A DNA stretch of 64,000 nucleotides from Branchiostoma floridae. Lineage: Eukaryota; Chordata; Leptocardii; Amphioxiformes; Branchiostomatidae. The stretch's first letter is position 1. Each line of letters begins with the position of its first letter. The position numbers and the translations under genes are program-made. The notes below the pieces were generated by a model. It ran no database searches. It was given only the letters and a program-made list of their open reading frames with translations, and was not told where the DNA came from. This document shows positions 11,171 to 23,752 of the stretch, piece after piece. Where the stretch lies: NCBI RefSeq assembly GCF_000003815.2, contig NC_049995.1:12443436-12507435 (forward strand), read 5' to 3'.

Positions 11171-14100
11171 AATAGATAGATATTAGATAGATAGATAGAT
11201 AGATTGATTGATAGGTAGATACACACTCAGATATCCACTATGAAATCTACCTGTTTTCCAGCAACTGTACCATTGTAAGGACCCATGGCCTTGCTAACCG
11301 AAGATGTGGGGAATACTGGAAGATTTCTACCGCTCCCAAAAATGGTCGGTGTGTTAAATAATGTATAATTCGTATCAGATTTTTTCTATGACATGATTTT
11401 TATACGTCTGTTTCAAATGACACAAAACAAAGTTCATCTACAGAAATAACGATTAGAAATCTATTCGACCTCTTAGGCTTTTTATTGTTTATTTAGAAAA
11501 TCCATTAGTGCCGTACCCATTAGTTTTCCTGGACTTTATAAGTTAAAGCAAAGACACAAAACATCGATATTTACAATACTCACTCACACTCACTCCGGCG
11601 AGCTCGCTCGGAGTCTCCACATTATTTACAATGATGTACTGTTAAGACTCGAAGATTAAAGAAAGACCGTTCCATTATCAATTATATTACATTACATCTA
11701 TGACACTTAACGTAATTTTTTATACATCGTTGTTTAGGTACAGTACTAATTCATATTACTATAACACTTTTACACAGCAACTGACCGAAATGATAGGAAG
11801 TTTAGCTCTACATCAGTGACAAACACAACAATCACTGTTAGATGGATTCCCTTCAGAGAAGAGAGTCAGCGAGGTCAATTTCAAGTGAAACGTTTCTACT
11901 TTTACAGGGTAACAAGCTCTTGACAAAAATATATTTCTTTCAATGTTCTTAAAGTACTTGGCATGTATGTACTGAGTACTGTACTGAGCTAGAGATAATT
12001 AAAAAAAGAAATTGTTAGTAACGATATATGATATTTTTTTTTATATATTTGTATAAAATGTCGGTAAATTTGCTACAAAGTCAAAGGCATGGTATATTCT
12101 ACTTGCTTAGATATGCCTCCATCAAAACCTCTCTTCCACAATATCTTAGATTTAACAGGAAATCCATTTGCATGAACATGTTTTATACCTATTTTGAAAA
12201 TATTTTCGTCGACGACGACGTATGTATAGGTATGTGAAAGTCTTTTTTTCCTGAAGGTAAAAATTGCACCGCCAGAAATTGGTACAGACGTCGAACAGTC
12301 GTTCTACAACGAGACACACCTAGAGGCGATTTTTACTGGACTCACTCCAGGAAAAGAATATGAAGTAAGTATATAAACGAGTATAGTTGCCTATAAATCG
12401 CTTGCTATCCCCAAACTGTCCGCTAGGGGTGGGCCAAACTTATGCCACTTCTTCCTGAGCACAAGAGCTTTCTAACACACAAAAAGCTTGACAATAGCTC
12501 GTTCAGAACACGAGATAGCAAAACCGGAGGTTGCGCTGCAGTACTAAAGAAAATCGCTAGGGAACCTAAAATCTAATCATTTTTAGCTTTCACATCCTAC
12601 CAACACACTAAGTATGAAAACGATCTACCCAGCCGTTCTTGAGTTATCTTTGTGTTTTAAGGACTTTGCAAATGCCTTATTATACTACATTCCGTGGTGA
12701 TGTGATTGAGAGGCTGCTTTTCCAGATTCAACAGGAAGCAGTGGGAGACGACAAAGCTTTCGAGTTTCAGAACACTTTCCATATAAGTTACATCATCAAT
12801 GCCATCATCTCAACTGGTAAGTGGACCATCATCAGTATACATTGCATTTGCGTTTTGCCATTTTTTTTTTCCCGTCAGTTTTAGTATGTAAAACATTACC
12901 AACAAACAAAAATATGTGGCATTCATTGCTTTTTATTTTATTGTTCAGATCCTTCACCTGTAGAAAAAGTTTCAGTTGTTGACACGAGTTCGATATCTGT
13001 AACTTTGAATCTGATTCCACCGAAGGAAGGGTTTGTCGACCTAGTCCAAGTACAGGCTACTTCAAAACATCATTCTAGGTACTTTTATCTATCAATGAGA
13101 CATGTTGCTTGTGCCTCACGATCAGATATAAACATCAACTATTAACAAAGTTTTTTTAAAGCTACTGAAGTCATTTTGAAAATACGAACATAATTATTAA
13201 ATTCCAAATGCGAAAAAAAAACATAATGCTCATCTTTACTCACTACACATACAGTGGTGTCCATATATATGCATAAAGAATGGGAAAATCGTTCCCTGTG
13301 ATTAAAAGCATACTTTGATAATATTTTCTCCCGACAAGATATACGATTGCGATTTTACAACATGAAATCTGGATTTTACTTGTTTTCTTGAGTTAAACTG
13401 ACACATGTTTTTATTACATTTCAGCCCTCTTGTAGTTGTCCCTTTCCCAGAGCAAAACCCAGTTCAAGCAACTCTGTCCAACCTGCGGCCTAAGACTGCC
13501 TACAGCATTTCAGCCACAACTGTTGCTAACGGCAGGAGGGGACAAACAAAGTTTGCAACTTTCACGACAGGTACGCCAAACGTGGACGAACACAGAAAAA
13601 GTTGTGATATAGATACCTGAAGGTCATAATTAGAAAGCTCATCTGTGTTGGTAGAAGGTATTCAGGAGGTGGACAATCAAAAATAACTTTGGTAAATCCA
13701 TTTTTTGTATTGGAAAATACACTTCAGCTTTTATCCAGAAGGGAAGGTCCGATACAACCTAGTGTAGGTATTGAGCATACCATATCTCTAATAACTAGTC
13801 ATCTGACAGCTACTGTGTTTAGAGTACAAAGGATCAATTGTGAGCATCAACCCACAGTTTCTAGGCACTAATTGTAGATTCTCAAGCTTGCATGAGATCT
13901 CTCTTATATTTTTAGGGGCAGTCTACGTCGACCCAAAGCTTGTAGGCTCGGTCACGGCCGTTCTCGTGGTTTTTGTAGCAGCAGCAACCCTCTGTATCGT
14001 GCGGATAGTCAAGCGGCTGAGGTACAGGCTAGACCCGACACAGCTGTTCAAGGAAGTCCTGGAGGTATCATGCAAGCTCCTACCATGCTTCTCTTGTCGC

Positions 14101-17100
14101 TAGAAATAGTAGAAATTGGCAAAAAAAGGTGCATATATTTCTACTATTTCCAGAGACTTGTGGAGTCTGGTAGAGGCTAGAATCAGTGATCTTATTAAAG
14201 AGAAGCATTTCAATCTTAATTTCTTTACTGTTCCGAATGTTGCAGTTTGCTGGATAAAAACGGAGATTTACTTCCGGACGTTTCGAGTGACATCCATCAC
14301 ACTTTTGCATCGTCACTAGAATGACACTGATTCGAAGAAGAGTGATCTCTTCTAGTGACTCTAGTGACGTTTTTATCCAGTTGTAGAGATTGAACTGGTT
14401 TTGAATATTCTCTTTACTGTTTGCAACAAACTGACTTATATTAATCTGTAAATAAATAAATAAATATAAAAACAATAAATACGATGTACTCTTTCTTGCC
14501 ATCTACCAGGACATCGTTGGGTCTGAGAAGATGGAGCCGTGGCTGAAGAACAGGAGAGATCTGTTCCTCGACGAGCTGATCGGTGAGGGAGAGTTCGGTC
14601 ACGTGAGGAAGGGTGTGCTGATGGAGGACGGACAGGCCGTCACTGTGGCTGCCAAGACGCTGAGGTCAATCTTAGAATCATGATGGCAAACTGAACAGGA
14701 GGTGTTTGAATGACATAACAAACGATTTACAAAACAAATCGTGATGACCTGTTTCTTGCTTATTATTCTATTGGCAAAAATATCCTGAAGTGCTTAAGTC
14801 TCAAAAAGAATGATATAGAATACATACTAATCAATGAATGTCACATTTTACTTTATACAGCTTTGTATTGTCACGTGATTGTCAACATCAGTCACGTGAG
14901 AAGAACGTTTCGAGATCTGACACATTGGTTGAGAAAGATGACGATAGTGTTAAAAGCTTCTTGAGAATTATTTAAAAAAAATGTGGAATCGATATATATT
15001 TTTGTCAGAATGTCACATGACTAATTGCAGAGTGGATCGGGCCAACGAAATCACCTACCGAGACTTCGCGAAGGAGGCGAGTTTGCTGATCGAGGTCAAC
15101 GATGATGGAGGTCACGTGAACATCGTCAGTCTGATCGGGCTGGTTGTTGATGGGGTGAAGAAGAAAGGTGTGACGACTCACTTTATTTATTTATTTCCAT
15201 ATCATAGAAGTTCATCTTTGTTAGAAGTAACCAACATAGTACAATTCTACACTTCTGTGCAAAACTAAGATGAACATTGACTCAATTTTCAACTACCGCT
15301 ACTGCCTTATTCAGGGTCAATAATAATGACCAATCACTTCAGAACGTAAAATCGCAAAAGTCACAGACACGTGATCTTATTGACACGTGATCTTACCAAT
15401 ACGTGACATCAGCAATTGGTCAAACGTGCAAGGAAGTTTACAACGTTCCCGTCTCTGTTTATTGATGGCTGGAGTGCCCAATATAATGATATCTTTATCA
15501 GCCGTTGAATATTGAAAAGACGCTGTTTTACCATAATCAAGCAGTATGCTTTATCCAGGACTAAATTCTCCCTTCTCAGATCCCCGATACATCCTAGTGG
15601 AGTATGCCGAGCCAGGGGAGCTGCTCTGGTACCTGCTCGGTACCCAGAACAGCCGGTACCAGGCCGATTTCCCGCCGGGCTTGGGGCGCCAGCTCACCGA
15701 GGTGGCCATCGACATCGCCCGGGGGATGCTGGAGCTCAAGCGCCGACGGGTGACGTCAATTGATTTGATTTCGTTTGGCCATGCTGTTCGACATTTTCAA
15801 TTTCTCTCAACATGTTGGGAATGCTTGTCATTATATCATATTCTTCCTATCAAGATCGACCATAAATCCCATTTTCATTGACTCAGTGCCCTCAGGTAGG
15901 GGGCTAATTTTCCCTTAGTAGTGGTGATTGAAACACAGGCAAGAAAGCTCTGCATACGTTAACGTGAAATGCATTTTTGACTATGCTCTTTGTAACTAGC
16001 CTGGGTGTCATTCGATTGCTAAAACTCCAATATCCTAATTGTTCTACCATGCTGATGAGACATATGTGTAGTCTGTGGCTCAACTCGCAGGTTCAAAATT
16101 ATTTTTGGAGGTAAATACGGTTGTCCATCCGTTCCCTACAGATCACCCACCGTGACCTTGCGTGTAGGAACATCGTCCTGTCCTCTCCTGACGGCCAGGC
16201 CGGACGGCTGGTCGCCAAAATCTCCGACTTCGGGCTGGCCCGTGACGTGTACGTGACGACACAGTACATGAGGCATCCTCTGGTCAGTACCCTACACATT
16301 CAAGTTGATACTTTTCTAAGTTTAAGGGTTTTGGACAGGTATATTTGAAAAAAAAAATTAACTAATTTCTGTTGCATCATTGGAATTCCTGGTTTTCTCG
16401 AAAGTTTATTGTTTACATTTTCATTAACTCCTTTAGCTGTCGCATGAACTGCGACAGTTACTCTTCCAGTAAGAGTAACAAAATTACACAGAAAACATGG
16501 ACTCTGCATGTGTAGAACATACAAGTACAATGTTGCTATCATATTACAGAAAGAAAGTGTTGCGTTCTGCAATAACTTTTATTTGTTATGTATAATTCAT
16601 ATTTATTTGATTACGTATGTAAACTGGCATATTCTATGGTTCACTCCGATATATTGCCCTTCAATTAATGTTGTCATCTTGTACCTGTTATATGAAACAT
16701 ACAACTACAGATAGACAGGATTTCATTTATTCTTCACATTTTAGGCTATATTTCAGAATGAAAGCATTTTTAACTGTCTTTCGTTTTTTATATATATATA
16801 TATCACATTTTTCCGTAGACCAACGTGCTGCTCCCCATCAAATGGATGGCGATCGAGTCCCTGATTGAGGGTGTCTACAGCTGCAAGAGCGACATGTGGG
16901 GGTTCGGGGTGGTGCTGTGGGAGATAGCGACTCTGGGTGAGGGGGAAATTTGAAGTGTCAATGACAATAACCACGCATTCCTTACAATATTCCTATTAAA
17001 CACCACCGTTGTATATGCATTTGATGTGATTATTGATTAGGACCATTATAGTGTTCGTTGCTTTGACAATGATGACTGTTACGAATGATATGAAAATTAC

Positions 17101-18415
17101 AATCGCTTCGATATATGCTCTCTATTTACAGATACTCATAGTGAATTATTTATTATTAATGAGCAGGATAAATTGCTTTTAGTACTTATTTAACATATAT
17201 CTTCCACTGACGATACTACTGTTTTTAACTGACGACCTTTAAATTTCCAGGCGGCACACCCTATCCCGAGGTTTGTGGGTACGAGACTCTGGTGACGAGG
17301 CTCCGCCGAGGGTACCGCCTGCAGAAACCGAACGGCTGTTCGGACGAGCTGTGAGTAAACTGCTCTTGAGATGACATTCGAAAGATTTGTACGTTATGTC
17401 CTATCTAAAAAGCGGTTACCGTAGTAATTTTACCTGCGGCAGTTTTTGCTTGTCTACAGCTGTGTGTCTCTGTCACCCAGTGAACACAGTCAGCTTTGCC
17501 ATACTGCACATCATCAGTGGTTTCGGTTTTGTCTGTGGAACTTGCTGTGTCGTAATGCAGTATAGGCAAGAAACTGAAGTCTGCTATCTCTGTTTGCACA
17601 GTTTACTGGACATATGTGAATTTGATTTTTCTGCACATGGCTTTCATATAGATACGAACTGATGAACCTGTGCTGGCTGGATGACCCGGATGTAAGACCC
17701 ACCCCTGACGTCATGGAGGTCAGGTTGGAGCAACTACTGCAACAGGACAAGGTAGGGAAATAGCGGCTGTTTTCATGGAGGTCTAAAAATCGTTTTTCTA
17801 GTATAAATAACTCTAGGTAACCATGGTAACGCACAGTTCTCAGTATGAAAATCCTTGTTGTCCACACTCGTACAATCTGCAAGTGGCCTGACCATTGGAA
17901 GATGATCTAAGTACCGCTTTCTGGTACAAATAACACAAATGTCTCACTATTAAGGGCACTATTCGCACAGCTGTTTCTCAGAATCATGGTCCACGTTAGC
18001 ATAATCTGCAAGTGACCTTAATAGTAGAAGGGACTGCTAAAATCAATGCTTCTTCAGACTACCGTTTTTAAAATTCAGATTCTTTAAATATAAATATGCT
18101 AATATGCTTTTTATAGATATGCTAATTAGATATCGATATCTTCATATTTAGCAGCTCCACAAGGTAAAAAAAAGGAGTGTTAGCTTTAGACTTATTGTAA
18201 TATCGTTCAAGGTAAAAGAAAAACAAGTAAAAATAAAAACAAATACTACAGGTTTCAGTACCCCTACATGTAATCTGTTATGTGCCTGAAATGTCCCAAT
18301 ATTTGTATTTTGTCTCTTAACCTTTACTACAGTTCATTGAACAATTACATAGTAAGAACCTGTTGACCTCGGGTGTATTTCTCTATCGTTACAGGCTTTC
18401 TTTCCAGAGACCTAG
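9444..18415 (+). CDS. FN3-domain receptor tyrosine kinase
   Basis: Exons: 9444-9507, 10001-10188, 10738-10830, 11262-11344, 11778-11908, 12257-12364, 12726-12816, 12949-13078, 13425-13570, 13916-14064, 14510-14664, 15031-15167, 15580-15749, 16142-16282, 16819-16936, 17251-17350, 17652-17751, 18395-18415; about 708 residues. The first exon is a signal peptide ([20 protein letters not shown]). Three FN3-like domains follow, with [18 protein letters not shown] and SNLRPKTAY loop motifs, then a membrane helix ([17 protein letters not shown]). The kinase has a complete set of motifs: glycine loop [15 protein letters not shown] lysine, HRDLACRN catalytic loop, DFGLARD, activation-loop tyrosines and [13 protein letters not shown]. 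It is therefore predicted active. The kinase resembles the FGFR/Tie/VEGFR branch, but no orthologue is assignable. Exon 1 (phase 1) and exon 2 (phase 0) do not match, so a small exon or other start is missing between them. Confidence 0.86.
9561..9791. repeat. (TG)n microsatellite in receptor-kinase intron 1
   Basis: About 230 bases of imperfect GT/GTAT/GTGC repeat. Long open frames through it in several phases are artefacts of the repeat. Confidence 0.95.
11110..11220. repeat. (AT)n-(AG)n-(GATA)n compound microsatellite
   Basis: Three adjoining simple repeats in the receptor-kinase intron between exons 3 and 4. Confidence 0.95.
14250..14380. repeat. Small inverted-repeat element
   Basis: Perfect 13-base inverted ends, CTGGATAAAAACG (14250-14262) and its complement (14368-14380), enclose 105 bases with an inner inverted GTCACTAGA-type motif. 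It lies in an intron of the receptor kinase. A short non-autonomous element or a terminal fragment of a larger one is possible; the family is unknown. Confidence 0.45.
15284..15480. repeat. Dispersed repeat, copy 1 (pair with 51275-51471)
   Basis: About 200 bases in a receptor-kinase intron recur, diverged and in the same orientation, at 51275-51471. Shared blocks include TTCAGGGTCAATA, AATCACTTCAGAACG, ACACGTGATCTTATT, TTGGTCAAACGTGC and GATGGCTGGAGTGCCC. The GGGTC...GCC-type start on the reverse strand recalls untranslated ends of LINE- or Penelope-type elements, but no protein-coding part is visible. Confidence 0.75.
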
Positions 18416-19924
18416 GAAAGCAGTAAAGACCGTATTACTCACTTTCGGCAACAATGAAGTAAACAGATGCTACCCACCATGATAATGCTTTAATTTGGAT
18501 TGCTTAAGCTTACACGGCGTTTTATAAACTGTCGTCGGCAAGTTTTATGTATTTTTTTTCTGTTATTCTTTTCTATGAGCTATTCTCATTTAAAAGAGGT
18601 GGTGTGTGTGAAACGGTCAGAATATATACAAATACGACCAAAACGAAGCACTAAAATACAACTAGCTGTATCCGTGTCTATGTTGGGCTGCTAAAGTATT
18701 TGATGACATGTTAGACTAGAAATAAAGAGATTATTTGTTTTTTCAATACTTTCCGTGTGCAAATATATAAATGTACACAAGAATACGTAGGTCTTTGGAA
18801 CTTTAGCGTAATCGGTAGTTTTTCTAATCTTTCTCTACATATTTTATATATATATAGTATTACCTACAATAACTCGATTTACTTTTCAGTTATAGCTACG
18901 AACGGCATTTAGAAAGGCCCTTAACCTTTGTTGGGTCAATAGAGAACCTTTGATCACATGTATTCCTAAATTTCTTACAAGAAGTTTGAACCTTAAATAA
19001 CCATTTGCCACCATACCTTTTTTTTACACTGATAAGAAATATAGTGTAATGGTTTCATGAAATGTGATGTCTATATATTAGTATAAAGTAAAATGGCGTT
19101 TATTTTAGAGCTGAAAGAGTGGAAAAATGTCAGTGATGTCATTTTTATTAATTTACGACAACCCAGTCCCCTGTCTTTGTCTGACCTCACACGTGGTCAC
19201 CGCGTGTCCGTCCCTGCCTATTCACACTTCCGCCCACCAACACCAGGGCTCTCATTCTGTTTTTCGTCCGCGGGAAGCGAGGCGCACGGAGACTCGCTCC
19301 CCGGTTTTCGAAAGAATGTATTGAATGAAAACATTCTCTTATTGCCTACATACATAAGTATCTTAAGAGATGGCTTAATACACCGTTGAAAATATAAGAA
19401 TTCATGCATTGATCAAGGCTGGTCACTGGAGAGAGTTACGCAGCGATGTGGTGATAAACATTATTCTTGTGCTGTTTTGTGTTGAATACACATTCCTGTA
19501 TTGTTTGTTGTTCCGATGGCTACGGGCATCTGACAGGTTAAATGCGATAAAGTTCATCAATAAAAATTATTTGATGAGTTGATCACGATTTTAATAAAGC
19601 CGTCTGTGACTTCAAAGACCAGGGTCATTAAGGCCATGTCTGTGTTTGCTGTAGGCCTTAATCGATTCCAGGAAATGCACTTAACAGAGGAAACCAGCAA
19701 TAAACAAGTTTGTAGTATCCTAGTGACTAATGTATCCGATAGCATTGCATGTTCAACAAAGTAAATTCTACGAAATGTTTGACCAAAAACTGGCTACTAT
19801 TGAAAAAAGTCAAAGAGGAAAACATCGACGATGTTGGATACATAACAATTCCTTTCTGTTGACAGAATCAGCAAGTGCACTATGTATATGTATATGTATA
19901 TATGTGTATGTGTATGTATATGTA

Positions 19925-19985
19925 TGTTTGTGAGTGAGTGAGTGAGTGAGTGAGTGAGTGAGTGAGTGAGTGAGTGAGTGAGTGT
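19925..19985. repeat. (GTGA)n microsatellite
   Basis: About 14 nearly perfect GTGA/GAGT units. A second array of the same unit is in a CCP-gene intron at 27001-27058. Confidence 0.95.
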
Positions 19986-20214
19986 CACTGAGTGAGTGGT
20001 CAAAATCATGGGTTAATGAAGAGAAAGGTCTTACAACCAACGGCAAATCATGCACGCTTTTTAGAAAAGATAGGGTCTGGACTTACCAGCAATATCTATG
20101 TCAGTTTGAATTATGCTATATAAAATTGGTTAATGACGTTGATGTGCTTCTGTGGTATATTCGGTGGTTATATGAGTCACTGACCAGGTATTGAGTCTCT
20201 GTAAACACAGAGTG

Positions 20215-20256
20215 GTACGTGCAACACTGGCGTACATTAGATAACGTTGCACGTAC
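20215..20256. repeat. Perfect 11-base inverted repeat
   Basis: GTACGTGCAAC (20215-20225) and GTTGCACGTAC (20246-20256) are exact complements around a 20-base loop. Flanking ...AAACACAGAG / GTGTTTATTTTCACAG may extend the symmetry weakly. Possibly the remains of a small inverted-repeat transposon. Confidence 0.5.
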
Positions 20257-20588
20257 GTAGTGTTTATTTTCACAGCGAGGGTCAGTTCATGGTACAGTTT
20301 GAACAAGATAAGCTAGTCGGTCTAGAAATGTTGTCAACACCTCATGGTAATCAATCTCGTCACTGCCACGATGCGGGAGATTATAAAGAGTCGATTTGTA
20401 GGCGGACTGTAATTGTTGGTACGGCACTGGTGAGAGTTACACAGCAAACACGTCTCTGTGAACTCTGTGAACATTGGTACTGGGCGACGACATTGAAAGG
20501 TGAGCTCAAGATCATACAACGTTGAAAAATTAAGGCACTGTCATATTCGCCGAATGTCGTAGTACGATTTTAACGCCATAAATTTTTC

Positions 20589-20688
20589 NNNNNNNNNNNN
20601 NNNNNNNNNNNNNNNNNNNNNNNNNNNNNNNNNNNNNNNNNNNNNNNNNNNNNNNNNNNNNNNNNNNNNNNNNNNNNNNNNNNNNNNN
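20589..20688. other. Assembly gap (100 N)
   Basis: Exactly 100 N, the usual placeholder for a gap of unknown size. It lies between the receptor kinase and the first visible CCP exon, so it could hide 5' exons of the CCP gene. Confidence 0.99.
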
Positions 20689-20689
20689 C

Positions 20690-21110
20690 GGACGATACGC
20701 ACCATTGCGACGATTTTTGGTGCATGGGTGGGAAGTTGTTGTCTGTTGCCTAGGATTGACTTTGGGCCTTGTCGCGTTTGAACTTGACGCGGCAGGTCGA
20801 ATTTTGTGTCTGGGAGGGGTATTTCCGAAGTTATATCTTCTGAACGGTTGGTGCGGGCGCGATGATATTTGGCACATGTGTTGGCGGTGGCTGAATAATT
20901 CTCAATTTTGATTTGGCGCCCTTGGTGGTTGAACTTGACATTTTAGGTTACCTTTTGTGCGGGCACGGGGCGTGCGCTGTATCTCCAGAACGCAAGATGC
21001 CATTGTGTTGCTATTTGGTACGTGAGTTGTTGGTGGTGTCCTGGTGGTGAGGTTTGATTTTGGGCCTCCTAGTGCTTGAACTTGATACTGTATAGGTTGA
21101 CCCTGTTTTG
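20690..21110. repeat. Degenerate tandem repeat, ~3 units of about 150 bases
   Basis: Three diverged units share TTTGG(GC)CCTTG...GTTTGAACTTGA, then a TTTTGTG(T/C)-rich block, a TATATCTTCTGAACG/TATCTCCAGAACGC block and ATTTGG(C/T)AC(A/G)TG. No coding signal is seen. The array starts directly at the assembly gap, so the true copy number is unknown. Confidence 0.6.
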
Positions 21111-22113
21111 GTGTGGTTGGGGCATCCTCCCAATATCTGCTTGGTTCTGAAAACAGATTACGGTTGGGTGTAGAACCATCATCTGGCCTGGGGCAACCTT
21201 CAATGTATCAGGTTACTTTGTATCCCCTGTCTTTTAGTGGCACTGACGGTGACGAGTTTGCTTATTACTCTTTGTGGTGTTTCTAGAGCTGTATAGTACT
21301 GAGTTTAAAGTTCTGGTACAAGTTCCTTTACCCTGTTGGCAATCATGGTTGAACTTGAACGTAAACAGAAGAAGATGCAATTTTCTAATGTGGAGGAGAA
21401 CTGTATAGAGCGTGGGCATAAGAGAAAGGTATGTGTATGATTTGTCCTGTGTTTCTTTTTGTTTCTTTGGTAATGCCATTTCCAATTCCATACTGTATAC
21501 AGGTAATTTGTAGTTTTGGGCTAGTCATATTCGCTTGGTTTTTGGGCCTGCTTAATCTATAGTACAGGCAGGGTTAAGTGGTGGAGGCTTAGCTTGGTTC
21601 TGTTTTAAATTCAGTATCGTTTGTTGCATTTTGTCGCGGCAAATATATGATGAAATTCCCCTTCTAAGCAACTGCTCATTGGTTTGGGGGGATGTTTGCT
21701 GGGTGTTTGCTCTGACTACAACAGCTTCTGAACTTTTCAAAGCTTCCATTGCCAGCAGCTTGCCATCTATAAATGGGATTGACAAGGACATTTTTCATAG
21801 TAAATTATGCTGTTAAATTTGGCTTAGGTACTACAGGAGATTTGGGTTGGATGGATTGAATGAAAATATCATACCACCCTGGGGACTAACTGTTGCTGCT
21901 GCATCATGGGGGCCAGCACTATTCATATTGTCTAATGTCTATGGAACTACTATAAAAGTATCATTGGTCAAATTATGCAAGTAACCTTCCGATGTCAAGT
22001 GAATAACACCCCAGAAATAAATCTTTAATGAATATCATTGGAAGAACACAAACCAAGGAGATTTAGCAGCTGCATTAGGTCAGTACATTGAAATAGGAAG
22101 ATATTAGTACTGA
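21111..22113. other. Intergenic, nothing recognised
   Basis: No splice-consistent coding exon, RNA gene or repeat family was recognised between the degenerate array and the inverted Helitron end. Confidence 0.35.
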
Positions 22114-22204
22114 CTAGAAAGGCCTACATTTGCTTGAGAGCAAATACAGCATATTTCAGCCATCTTCCTCCCCATGCAACAATAGACTATTTCAAAATCA
22201 CCCA
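22114..22204 (-). mobile_element. Helitron 3' terminus (copy 2, inverted)
   Basis: On the minus strand this ends in a hairpin (arms at 22139-22145 and 22128-22134), a 10-base spacer and CTAG (22117-22114), with T as the next base, the same layout as copy 1 at 1503-1592. About 90 bases are shared between copies. The element must extend rightwards from here, into or through the tandem array at 22230-22880. Confidence 0.72.
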
Positions 22205-22229
22205 TTTGAAAAATCACTTTTACTGATGA

Positions 22230-22880
22230 CGATTTAACCCAAAAATGAATTTTACAAAATCCCCCTGTTCAAGAATGGACTCAAGTGCACCCTATGTGAA
22301 TTTGAACAATAGACCAGTCCAGAAATACTCACACTGAAACCTTGGCGTTTTGAATAAGAAACCAAATCCAAAATTGAATTTAGCAAAACAGGTCCCAGTG
22401 CATGAAAAGGTATGATAGACCAGTCTAAAAACACTTCCACTAAAAATTGAATTTTGAATCATCACCCGTCCAAAAGTGAATTTGAAAAAATCCCCCTTCC
22501 GTGTGCAAAAATGGACTCTTCCATGTAAAGTAGAGCAGTCCAAAAATAAATCCGCTAAGATAGGACTTTGACATAATCACTGAAGTCCAAAAAAATGGAT
22601 TTTTAAAAAACACCCATGTAAAATTGCAAATTAGACCAGTCCAAAAATAACCCTACTGAAAGACTTTGACAAACTAGAAGTCACCAAAGTCCAAAATATG
22701 ACTTTTATAAAAATCCCCCCTCCGTGTGAGAATAGACTCTGCCAGCACACTTTCTGTAAAATTGCGAAATAGACCTGTCCAAAAATACATCCACTGAAAG
22801 ACTTCACCAGTCCAATGATGAATTTTAAAAAAAATGAACCGCTCCGTGTAAGAATGGACTCTTCCAGATAACACCGGGCT
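22230..22880. repeat. Minisatellite-like array, ~5 units of 110-140 bases
   Basis: Units share AGACC(A/T)GTCCAAAAATA...CACTGAAAGACTT, TCCAAAA-TGAATTTT-AAAA and CCGTGTGAGAATGGACTCTTCCA. It lies just inside the inverted Helitron 3' end, a typical position for internal arrays of non-autonomous Helitrons. Confidence 0.7.
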
Positions 22881-23034
22881 CGCTGATTGGCTGCCACCCC
22901 CCCTCTTTAGGACATAGATTCAGGCTAAGTGATTGGTTACCTATCTAATTAAATTAAATAGACATATATGCCAGTAGGTGCAATCTGCAGCTGGGGGTCA
23001 ACGACCTTAAGGTCATTGACCCTCTGGAAATTGG

Positions 23035-23752
23035 AAAATGACAAAAAAATCCCCCAATATATCATTTTGACGTAGTCTATGACTAAAATTATACATGTGT
23101 CATTTGAATAAATATCTAGTGCACCCTTTTACCAAAATTTAGGTCATTTGGTTTTAAAACCAGAGCACAAGAGCCAAAAGTGTACTTTTTGGTCATAAAA
23201 TGGCCAAATAATCGTAAAATTAAGCATTTTGTTGTACTGTATGCCTCAAATGTTATTGAATCCATGTGCGCATATGTCTAGGGCACTCCTATACTAAATT
23301 TCAGGTCATCCGGTTCTAAAACCAAGGTACAGGAGCCAAAAGTGTCCTTTTTTGGTAAAAAAATGACCAAAAAATCGCAAAAATAAGCATTTCTTTATAC
23401 TGTACACCAAAACTGATATTGAATCTATATGGGGGACTTATCAAGGCACATCTGTGCCAAATTTCAACTCATTCGGTTATAATACCAGGATACAGGGGGC
23501 CCAAATATACAGTTTTGGTCTTAAGATGACCAAAAAACCTTAATAAAATCATTTAAGAGACAGATATGGAAAAAATGAAAAAAACGTCCGAGGGTATTGG
23601 CCCACTCTACCCTTGTGCCAAATTTCAAGTCATTCGGTTGAGGAACAACGGAGATACCGTGTTCTGAAGATTTGACAGGAGAAAGAAAGAAAGAAAGAAA
23701 GAAACATTACGAATATAATATATTTCACCATACCTATGGTATGGCTGAAATA
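23035..23752. repeat. ~162-base tandem repeat with terminal palindrome
   Basis: Units start at about 23155, 23316 and 23478 (a partial unit begins near 23035). They share GAGCCAAAAGTGT-CTTTTTGGT, GACCAAAAAATCG, a TGCCAAATTTCA-GTCATTCGGTT end and similar spacing. The last unit is followed by (GAAA)n at 23690-23705 and an imperfect palindrome TATTTCACCATACC / GGTATGGCTGAAATA (23721-23752). This layout suggests the end of a repetitive element; no protein is encoded. Confidence 0.65.

Larger units (their letters stand above)
18416..20588. other. Receptor-kinase 3' UTR and intergenic DNA
   Basis: The kinase stop at 18413-18415 is followed by AATAAA at 18721-18726, giving a 3' UTR of about 310 bases. 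From there to the N gap only simple repeats and a palindrome were recognised; no gene is supported. Confidence 0.5.

Noticed and set aside
20530-20877. Reading frame spanning the N gap
   Set aside because: It crosses 100 unknown bases and degenerate repeat DNA, so no protein can be claimed.
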